From contig DCIN01000010.1 of NCBI GenBank assembly GCA_002315815.1, positions 1-19,595 of the forward strand: a stretch of DNA of 19,595 nt. Direction: 5' to 3'. Both the position numbers and the translations under genes were made by a program. Shown here piece after piece: positions 14,639-19,595 of the stretch; within the stretch, counting starts at the first letter, position 1; each line of letters starts with the position of its first letter. The DNA is from Bacteroidales bacterium UBA1725. Lineage in GTDB: Bacteria; Bacteroidota; Bacteroidia; Bacteroidales; UBA932. A model generated the notes under the pieces. That model worked only from the letters and a program-made list of their open reading frames with translations. It did not search any database and was not told the DNA's origin.

Positions 14639-15205
14639 CTAACGCTTCCTGACTTTATTGAAGCAATCACGGCACAAAGGTTCGTAGATATCCTTTTCAC
14701 CAAGCACTACAAGCCCCTGTTCCTTGCTCAAACGATGGGAATGAAGAGCAAGATTGCCGCACTTGACGCAGATTGCGTGGACTTTCTGAACATCATCGGC
14801 AATGGCCATCAGAGACGGCATAGGGCCGAAAGGATTACCAAGATAGTCCATATCCAGCCCGGCGACAATCACACGCAGACCTCGTCCGGCCAGAAATTTC
14901 ACCACATCCACGAGGGAGTTGTCGAAGAACTGCGCTTCGTCTATTCCAATCACTTTCACACCCACCCCAGTCTCAAGCATTTCTGCGGGGCTGTTTATCG
15001 GCAGAGCCGTGATGGAATTGGCATCGTGGGACACCACATCCACCTCTGAATACCGGCTGTCCGTAGCGGGTTTGTAAATAGCGACTTCCTGATTTGCGAA
15101 TCTTGCACGGCGCAGACGCCTGATGAGTTCCTCTGTCTTTCCCGAGAACATAGATCCGCAAATGACTTCTATGCAGCCTGTTTTTTTATAGTTTTCCGAA
15201 AACAT
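14639..15205 (-). CDS. tdk: thymidine kinase
   Basis: A 188-aa type II thymidine kinase of the salvage pathway, phosphorylating thymidine with ATP in the cytosol. The P-loop GSMFSGKT is at 17-24. The Walker B-like DEAQFFD is near the middle. The zinc-binding lasso domain has CVKC and, at the C-terminus, CRDC. Length matches bacterial Tdk (about 190-200). I chose the ATG at 15205 (MFSENYKKTGCIEVICG); the open frame extends to 15379 only through the opposing rsmI gene. It diverges from rsmI with a 34-bp gap, and converges on the tRNA terminator. Confidence 0.96.
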   Translation of the reverse strand: MFSENYKKTGCIEVICGSMFSGKTEELIRRLRRARFANQEVAIYKPATDSRYSEVDVVSHDANSITALPINSPAEMLETGVGVKVIGIDEAQFFDNSLVDVVKFLAGRGLRVIVAGLDMDYLGNPFGPMPSLMAIADDVQKVHAICVKCGNLALHSHRLSKEQGLVVLGEKDIYEPLCRDCFNKVRKR

Positions 15206-15210
15206 TTGAT

Positions 15211-15218
15211 TAGATTTG
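15211..15218 (+). promoter_or_regulatory. -7 promoter element for rsmI
   Basis: TAGATTTG matches TAnnTTTG and lies 21 bases before the rsmI ATG at 15240. No clear -33 TTTG is present. It lies inside the region transcribed from the opposing tdk promoter. Confidence 0.55.
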
Positions 15219-15231
15219 CATTTGGTTTTAG

Positions 15232-15239
15232 CAAATATA
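15232..15239 (-). promoter_or_regulatory. -7 promoter element for tdk
   Basis: The minus strand reads TATATTTG, an exact consensus match, 26 bases before the tdk ATG at 15205. It abuts the rsmI start codon, so the two divergent promoters overlap and their start points lie within a few bases of each other. Confidence 0.6.
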
Positions 15240-15986
15240 ATGAATTCCTGCGGAACTCTGTACATAGTTCCGACTCCTGTCGGAAATCTTGAGGACATCA
15301 CCCTCCGGGCCATACGTGTCCTGAAGGAGGCGGACCTGATTCTGGCAGAAGACACCCGCACTACTTCAGTGCTGCTCAAACACTTCGATATACACGGAAA
15401 ACTGCTTTCCCATCATAAGTTCAACGAGCATCAGAACGTGGACCTGATAAAGGGGAAGATTCTGGCCGGAGAAAGCGTTGCACTTGTGAGCGATGCCGGA
15501 ACTCCGGGAATCTCAGATCCGGGCTTCCTGCTCGCACGGAGTTGCGCGGAGGAAGGAATCACCGTACAGACCCTTCCCGGAGCGACTGCCTGCATACCCG
15601 CTGTCGTATCATCTGGACTCCCCTGCGACAAATTCTGCTTTGAGGGCTTCCTACCGCAGAAGAAAGGACGGCAGACCGAATTGGAAAAACTTACCCAAGA
15701 AACAAGAACTATGATATTCTACGAATCCCCCAGACGCCTTCTAAAGACGCTGGAACAAATGGCGGAAGCCTTCGGACCCGAACGGGAGTGCTCGGTCGCA
15801 AGAGAAATTTCCAAAATTCACGAAGAGCACAGGCGCGGCTCGATTTCATCTGTCCTGGAACATTTCAGGAAGGAGGAGCCCAAGGGCGAAATTGTACTCG
15901 TCGTGGCAGGAGCCCCACAGAAGGTACACAGCATTCACCGCAACAAATACAGGGAGGATTCGTTCTGTGAGGAAGAAGAAGAATAG
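15240..15986 (+). CDS. rsmI: 16S rRNA 2'-O-ribose C1402 methyltransferase RsmI
   Basis: A 248-aa SAM-dependent methyltransferase of the tetrapyrrole-methylase fold that modifies C1402 in the decoding centre of 16S rRNA. Diagnostic blocks: GTLYIVPTPVGNLEDITLRA (5-24), LAEDTRTT (35-42), LVSDAGTPGISDPG, and LPGATACIPAVVSSGLP. The later FYESPRRLLKTLEQM block and SVAREISKIHEE are also typical. The C-terminus ends in a run of Glu. The ATG at 15240 gives MNSCGTLYIVPTP; an in-frame ATG at 15216 lies inside the -7 element and is unlikely. The 3' end overlaps the next gene by 20 bp. Confidence 0.96.
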   Translation: MNSCGTLYIVPTPVGNLEDITLRAIRVLKEADLILAEDTRTTSVLLKHFDIHGKLLSHHKFNEHQNVDLIKGKILAGESVALVSDAGTPGISDPGFLLARSCAEEGITVQTLPGATACIPAVVSSGLPCDKFCFEGFLPQKKGRQTELEKLTQETRTMIFYESPRRLLKTLEQMAEAFGPERECSVAREISKIHEEHRRGSISSVLEHFRKEEPKGEIVLVVAGAPQKVHSIHRNKYREDSFCEEEEE

Positions 15987-16653
15987 CGGCGGCAGTTCCA
16001 GTGTATTCAAGATAGGAGCTATATCCCTCTCATTTTTAATCCTCGGTTATCAGATTGCACTGTTCGTACACAGAACTTCCGTCCTGCGTGTGGAATCTCT
16101 ACGCGACAGTCCCGATACCGTTTACATAGTATCCGAGCGGAACTCACCGGTGGAATATGGAGAAAAAAACATCCTGAAATCGGATACTGTCAGACGATTC
16201 GCATCCCATAGCCCCGAAGTACAGATGATTAGGGAAAGGACAAGGAAAGTCGAGAGTTTCAGATTCGACCCCAACACCGTAAGCAGCGAGGAACTGCAGC
16301 TTCTGGGATTCAGTCCCAAGCAGGCATCCTCCATCATCAACTACAGAAACAAAGGAGGCCGGTTCAGCAGGAAAAGCGATTTCGCCAAAAGCTTCGTTGT
16401 GTCCGATTCAATCTATAAACGGCTTGAGCCATTCATCGTCATTCCTCCGGTGGATATAAACAGCGCCGATTCGGCAAAACTTGATGCACTTCCGGGCATC
16501 GGCCCCTATTTCGTAAAGAAAATATTGGAATACAGAGAAGAACACGGAGGCTTCAGCAGCACGGATCAGCTTATGGACATCAAATACTTCGACAGGGAAA
16601 AATATGATGCCATTGCAGACCTCATCACCTGCGGGGATGGTGCTTCAGAATAG
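15967..16653 (+). CDS. membrane-anchored helix-hairpin-helix (ComEA-like) protein
   Basis: A protein of about 228 aa with one N-terminal membrane helix (about residues 13-32), then a polar linker, then two helix-hairpin-helix regions. The first spans FDPNTVSSEELQLLGFSPKQ to the FIVIPP segment. The second reads DINSADSAKLDALPGIGP followed by VKKILEYREEHGGF, the classic ComEA HhH signature that contacts the DNA backbone without base specificity. Bacterial ComEA binds incoming DNA in the periplasm; whether this protein serves DNA uptake is unknown, since no other com genes are seen. I chose GTG at 15967 (reading MRKKKNSGG), overlapping rsmI by 20 bp; a TTG at 15892 lies deeper inside rsmI. Its last 29 bp overlap the convergent xerD end. 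Confidence 0.85.
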   Translation: MRKKKNSGGSSSVFKIGAISLSFLILGYQIALFVHRTSVLRVESLRDSPDTVYIVSERNSPVEYGEKNILKSDTVRRFASHSPEVQMIRERTRKVESFRFDPNTVSSEELQLLGFSPKQASSIINYRNKGGRFSRKSDFAKSFVVSDSIYKRLEPFIVIPPVDINSADSAKLDALPGIGPYFVKKILEYREEHGGFSSTDQLMDIKYFDREKYDAIADLITCGDGASE

Positions 16654-17482
16654 CTGACTGCCAGGTGCGGCTGCCTATGTGAGTGTAAATTTCGGTAGTG
16701 AGGATGCTTTCGTGACCCAGCATCTCCTGCACAGCCCTCAGGTCTGCTCCGTTCTCGACCAGATGTGTTGCGAAAGAATGGCGGAAAGTATGCGGGGATA
16801 TTTCTTTCACGACACCTGCCAGAAGAGCTTGACGTTTGACCATATTGAACACCGTCACCCTGCTGAGCGGCTTGCCGAAGCGATTCAGAAAGGCAAAGTC
16901 CCCATATTGAGGGGAATCCGGTTCCGGCCTGACAGACAAATAGTTTCTGAAGCAGTTCGCGGCTGTTTCGCCCAGCGGGACAAGTCTTTCCTTATTGCCT
17001 TTACCGACAATTCTGAGATAGCCTTCTGCCAGATAGATGCAAGACAAACAGAGTCCGCAGACTTCCGATACCCTGAGCCCGCTGCCGTACAGGAATTCCA
17101 GAATGGCCCGATCCCTTAGTCCCTGCCAAGTCCGGAGATCCACTCCGTCCATTATCGCCGTGACTTCCTCCACAGACAAAACCTCAGGAAGATAACGCCC
17201 GAGCTTCGGCGAGTCAACATTGGTGCAGGGATTGTCCTTTCTGTCCCCTTCCAGTACAGTCCAGTCGAAATAAGAACGCAACGAACTCAGAACCCTGGCC
17301 TGGGAACGCTTGGATATCAATTCCGAACGCCCGGCAAAGTAATCAAGTATGTCGGATTCAGTCACCTCACTGGGATTTTTGGGACAGAAGCCGAAGAAAT
17401 CCTTTACATCTGAGCAATAGGCCGATACTGTGTTGGGGGACATCCCCCTTTCAATCTGTAGAAAATATCGGAATGCGTCCAT
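16625..17482 (-). CDS. xerD: tyrosine recombinase XerD-like
   Basis: A 285-aa site-specific tyrosine recombinase, close to the usual Xer length of about 298. It has the N-terminal core-binding domain (1-95) and the catalytic domain with all active-site residues: Arg137 in GSGLRVSEV, Lys161 in GKGNKERLVP, His231 and Arg234 in HTFRHSFATH, His257 in LGHESI, and the nucleophile Tyr266 in TTEIYTHI. The HTFRHSFATHL and GHESI..TTEIYTHI pattern fits XerD better than XerC or phage integrases, suggesting chromosome dimer resolution. No integrative element borders are seen around it. I chose the ATG at 17482 (MDAFRYFLQIERGMS), six bases after a TATATTTG element, so the mRNA may be leaderless. Its 3' end overlaps the HhH gene by 29 bp. 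Confidence 0.93.
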   Translation of the reverse strand: MDAFRYFLQIERGMSPNTVSAYCSDVKDFFGFCPKNPSEVTESDILDYFAGRSELISKRSQARVLSSLRSYFDWTVLEGDRKDNPCTNVDSPKLGRYLPEVLSVEEVTAIMDGVDLRTWQGLRDRAILEFLYGSGLRVSEVCGLCLSCIYLAEGYLRIVGKGNKERLVPLGETAANCFRNYLSVRPEPDSPQYGDFAFLNRFGKPLSRVTVFNMVKRQALLAGVVKEISPHTFRHSFATHLVENGADLRAVQEMLGHESILTTEIYTHIGSRTWQSAILKHHPRR

Positions 17483-17488
17483 AGGATA

Positions 17489-17496
17489 CAAATATA
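17489..17496 (-). promoter_or_regulatory. -7 promoter element for xerD
   Basis: The minus strand reads TATATTTG, with only six bases (TATCCT) before the xerD ATG at 17482. No -33 TTTG at the usual spacing. Position implies a transcript that begins at or almost at the start codon. Confidence 0.55.
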
Positions 17497-17508
17497 AGAG
17501 AAAAATAC

Positions 17509-17516
17509 TATATTTG
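17509..17516 (+). promoter_or_regulatory. -7 promoter element for the clostripain-like lipoprotein
   Basis: TATATTTG lies 15 bases before the ATG at 17532 and 12 bases from the opposing xerD element. No clear -33 TTTG. The two divergent promoters share about 30 bp of DNA, so RNA polymerase binding may be competitive. Confidence 0.6.
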
Positions 17517-17531
17517 CGGGAGATGTGCAGA

Positions 17532-18731
17532 ATGAGAATAATTGCTGCGGTGGTATTTTGCACCGCAAGTCTTCTTTCCTGTCACAAACAGGAAGAAGTA
17601 TGGGACGGACAATATGACAGTGTGACAATTTATGTCGCCGAGGCTTACAACAATCTTTCAGACGGCATTTCCGGTACTTCACCAAGGAAGAGCCAGAGCA
17701 AGAACAGCGATCTTCAGGATTTATGTCTGGGTGCCATACCCGGCAAGGGAGACCATAGGGCGCTGTTTGCCTTCTGCCATAACACATACAAGGACAACGA
17801 TTACGACTACAAGACTCCCAATTCTCCCGTACTCATAAGAATTTATAGGGAAAGCGGTCAGGCCGTTCTTGACACAATCAAGGTTTATCCGGAAGAGACC
17901 GTCAGTGCTTCCGCCTCAACACTCTCCTCGGTGCTCAGTTTGATAAACAAGAACTATTCCTCCGATCACTACGGCATCGTCTATTCGTCCCACGGGTCCG
18001 GATGGCTGCCTGCAAATTACTACTCTACCGGCAAGAGCACCATTCAGAGCGTGGGGTCACAGTTCAATGGGTCAAGCAAGAATACATACGAGATAGACAT
18101 TCCGGATTTTGCTGCATGCATTCCAATGCATCTCGACTATGTAATGTTCGATGCCTGCCTTATGGGAGGCATCGAAGTGGCCTGGGAACTGAAAAATGTA
18201 TGTGACCGTATAGTATTCTCCCCCACTGAGATATTCAAGGAAGGTTTCTATTATACATCCCTCGCCGACAACCTTGTAAGGGATGATCCGGATTTGGAAC
18301 AAGCCTGCCGGGACTATATGGACCACTATTCCAGCGGAGCAACAATCTCTCTGGTGAAATGCTCCGAACTTGACCAACTGGCATCCATCGTGAAGAGGAT
18401 AATCGCAGCGCATCCGGGCAAAGTCTGGGACATCGAATGCAACAATGTGCAGAAATACTACACCGGCAACCATCCTTGGTTCTTTGACCTCAGGGATATG
18501 ATCCGCGAACTGGGGGCCAGCGCCAGGGAACTTGCCGAATTGGACAGTGTCCTCAGCAAGTGCATAATATTCAAGGATTACACCCCGGAATTCGGTAAGG
18601 ATACTTCCTATTACATAAAGATAGAGAGGTACTCCGGACTCAGTTGCTACATTCCACGCACATCCTACGCATCGCTCAACGATTATTACAGGAAAATCGC
18701 CTGGAACAAAGTCGTAGGTTTGGTCGAATAA
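17532..18731 (+). CDS. clostripain-family (C11) cysteine peptidase, lipoprotein
   Basis: A protein of about 399 aa in the clostripain (C11) family. The N-terminus MRIIAAVVFCTASLLSC is a lipoprotein signal with Cys17 as the lipidated residue, so the protein is anchored outside the inner membrane, probably to the outer membrane. The catalytic dyad is visible: His154 in YSSHGSGW and Cys209 in FDACLMGGIEVAWEL. Family members cut after basic residues, often self-activate, and in gut Bacteroidales (fragipain, PmC11) include virulence-related proteases. Substrate here is unknown. Two starts are possible, ATG at 17523 or 17532; the second gives a standard signal peptide. It diverges from xerD, and its last codons contain the -33 element of the L25 promoter. 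Confidence 0.9.
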   Translation: MRIIAAVVFCTASLLSCHKQEEVWDGQYDSVTIYVAEAYNNLSDGISGTSPRKSQSKNSDLQDLCLGAIPGKGDHRALFAFCHNTYKDNDYDYKTPNSPVLIRIYRESGQAVLDTIKVYPEETVSASASTLSSVLSLINKNYSSDHYGIVYSSHGSGWLPANYYSTGKSTIQSVGSQFNGSSKNTYEIDIPDFAACIPMHLDYVMFDACLMGGIEVAWELKNVCDRIVFSPTEIFKEGFYYTSLADNLVRDDPDLEQACRDYMDHYSSGATISLVKCSELDQLASIVKRIIAAHPGKVWDIECNNVQKYYTGNHPWFFDLRDMIRELGASARELAELDSVLSKCIIFKDYTPEFGKDTSYYIKIERYSGLSCYIPRTSYASLNDYYRKIAWNKVVGLVE

Positions 18732-18750
18732 ATTATTATTCATATATTTG
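18719..18750 (+). promoter_or_regulatory. Bacteroidales-type promoter for the L25 gene
   Basis: TTTG at 18719-18722 and TATATTTG at 18743-18750 are 20 bases apart, an exact match to the Bacteroidota consensus. The -33 box overlaps the last codons of the C11 peptidase gene. The leader to the ATG at 18845 would be about 90 nt. Confidence 0.87.
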
Positions 18751-18771
18751 CGCCGCATTTCAAACCCCCGA

Positions 18772-18820
18772 AAAACCAAGTGGTTTTGGTGCAATGGGTT
18801 CCGGACCCGTTCCGGAATGA
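18772..18820 (+). promoter_or_regulatory. structured L25 leader with an 8-codon upstream ORF
   Basis: Two hairpins are visible in the leader: AAAACC/GGTTTT (18772-18777/18782-18787, loop AAGT) and TTCCGG/CCGGAA (18799-18804/18812-18817). GGGT (18796-18799) can instead pair with ACCC (18805-18808), competing with the second. A short ORF at 18794-18820 (MGSGPVPE then TGA) overlaps both alternatives. This looks like a leader able to control L25 expression, but no known motif was recognised. Confidence 0.4.
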
Positions 18821-18844
18821 GTAACACATTTAAATTCAAGCAAA

Positions 18845-19423
18845 ATGCAGCATTTCGAACTCAACGGCCAGACCCGCCGGGTCGGCAACAAGGCAGCACT
18901 GAAGGCTATCCGCAAAGAAGGCCTGGTACCTTGCAACCTTTATGGATGCGGACAGGAGAACATCCTCTTCACAGTCTCTGAGAAGGAACTCAGAGTGGCA
19001 ACCGACACTCCCAAGGCTTATATCATCGACCTCGTACTTGACGGAAAAGACAGATATTCTGCAGTGTTCCACGAACTTCAGTGGCATCCTGTCGCTGACA
19101 ACTGCCTCCACGTGGATTTTCTGGCAGTCAATGACAGCAAACCTATCTGCATCAGTGTTCCTCTCGTAATAACCGGGCATGCAATTGGTGTCCAGCAGGG
19201 TGGCAAGTTCTACCAGAACGCACGCAGCCTCCGCATCAGCGGTCTTATGGCTAATCTTCCCGATGACATCACCATCGACATCAGCAGTCTTGGACTTGAC
19301 AAGAAGATCAAGGCTTCAGACGTGAAGGTCAAGGATATCGCTGTTGTCACAGACAAGGATGCCATCATCTGCGGTGTCAACAGCACACGCAACTCTTCCG
19401 CCGAGGCAACTCCCGAAGCTTAA
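18845..19423 (+). CDS. rplY: 50S ribosomal protein L25/general stress protein CTC
   Basis: A 192-aa two-domain bL25 (TL5/CTC type) protein that binds 5S rRNA. The N-terminal L25 domain (about 1-92) has RRVGNKAALKAIRKEGLVPC, typical of the RNA-binding end, and HELQWHPVADNCLHVDF. The C-terminal TL5 domain (about 93-180) contains ISVPLVITGHAIGVQQGGKF, LPDDITIDISSLGL and the AVVTDKDAIICGV end. The last 12 residues are a short polar tail. The gene is followed after 21 bp by pth, the usual ctc-pth order, so the two are probably one operon driven by the promoter at 18719-18750. Confidence 0.96.
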   Translation: MQHFELNGQTRRVGNKAALKAIRKEGLVPCNLYGCGQENILFTVSEKELRVATDTPKAYIIDLVLDGKDRYSAVFHELQWHPVADNCLHVDFLAVNDSKPICISVPLVITGHAIGVQQGGKFYQNARSLRISGLMANLPDDITIDISSLGLDKKIKASDVKVKDIAVVTDKDAIICGVNSTRNSSAEATPEA

Positions 19424-19444
19424 GTTAAAAGCTGATATTTCACC

Positions 19445-19595
19445 GTGTCTGACAAGACATTCCTGATTACTGGTTTAGGGAATATTGGGTTAGAATACTC
19501 CTGCACCAGACACAACATAGGATTTATGATATTGGATGCCTGGGCTCAGGCATCCAATATCTTCTTCAGTACAGGCCGCTATGGAGATCTGGCGT
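19445..19595 (+). CDS. pth: peptidyl-tRNA hydrolase, 5' part (cut by the window end)
   Basis: Fifty codons of Pth, the enzyme that frees tRNA from peptidyl-tRNA dropped by ribosomes. The frame from GTG at 19445 reads VSDKTFLITGLGNIGLEY, then TRHNIGFMILDAWA. These are the family's first two motifs, with active-site Asn in GLGN and catalytic His in TRHN. Ile replaces the usual Pro in GLGNPG. GTG is the only start between the upstream stop at 19433 and the conserved core. It follows the L25 gene by 21 bp. A perfect 15-bp inverted repeat lies inside the gene. Confidence 0.93.
   Translation, partial: MSDKTFLITGLGNIGLEYSCTRHNIGFMILDAWAQASNIFFSTGRYGDLA
19528..19561. repeat. 15-bp perfect inverted repeat inside pth
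   Basis: GATATTGGATGCCTG (19528-19542) and CAGGCATCCAATATC (19547-19561) are exact reverse complements around the loop GGCT. The element encodes part of the second conserved region of Pth, so it must also satisfy protein coding. It would form a strong mRNA hairpin about 85 nt into the gene. Confidence 0.85.

Noticed and set aside
14421..14639. 72-aa frame antisense to tRNA-Arg
   Set aside because: It translates the tRNA complement (RIQTCDLLIRSQML), a well-known annotation artefact.
18111..18130. Palindrome ATGCATTCCAATGCAT inside the C11 peptidase gene
   Set aside because: Arms of seven bases inside a coding region with no positional logic; plausible by chance.

Overview
This 19.6-kb window is a gene-dense, mostly housekeeping stretch of a chromosome from a member of the phylum Bacteroidota, most likely order Bacteroidales. 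The support is consistent. Several intergenic regions carry the Bacteroidales-type -7 element TAnnTTTG (mostly TATATTTG), twice with a correctly spaced upstream TTTG. Start sites generally lack a clear Shine-Dalgarno sequence. The proteins (two-domain L25/CTC, 188-aa thymidine kinase, GLGNIG-type Pth, clostripain-like lipoprotein, TIGR02757/DUF2400 protein) look like Bacteroidales versions. I cannot place it below order level.

Layout. Positions 65-3038 (minus strand) hold a three-gene operon: a lipid A-type/lysophospholipid acyltransferase with a repeat-coded C-terminal tail, the dipeptidase PepD, and a small membrane protein whose stop codon lies inside a perfect terminator-like hairpin. Diverging from it (plus strand, 3191-8893) is a tightly packed series: POT-family peptide transporter, DUF2400 protein, zeta-toxin-like P-loop kinase, TldD and TldE. 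The last four overlap at their start/stop codons. PepD, the POT transporter and TldD/E suggest a local theme of peptide uptake and turnover. Next come a SlyD-like FKBP with a Cys/His-rich tail, a family-2 glycosyltransferase with no normal start codon ahead of its first conserved strand, and the potassium-uptake regulator TrkA (8943-11991). The chaperone pair grpE-dnaJ follows (12133-14005), preceded by a short region with direct repeats and a possible 34-codon ORF.

From 14023, a textbook Bacteroidales promoter drives rplS (L19), followed by tRNA-Arg(ACG) and a bidirectional terminator that also serves the opposing tdk gene. tdk and rsmI diverge from interlocked promoters. rsmI overlaps a membrane-anchored helix-hairpin-helix (ComEA-like) gene, whose 3' end overlaps the convergent xerD. 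xerD diverges from a clostripain-family (C11) lipoprotein peptidase. The window ends with a second textbook promoter, a structured leader, the L25/CTC gene and the start of pth, which contains a 15-bp perfect hairpin in its coding sequence.

I see no CRISPR array, insertion sequence, prophage, rRNA or clear horizontally acquired island, and no complete new defence or secretion system. The best candidates for new biology are small: a compensated A19-U56 tertiary pair in the tRNA, structured leaders before rplS and the L25 gene, the kinase-TldD-TldE translational coupling, an apparent ACG start codon, and possible leaderless transcripts.
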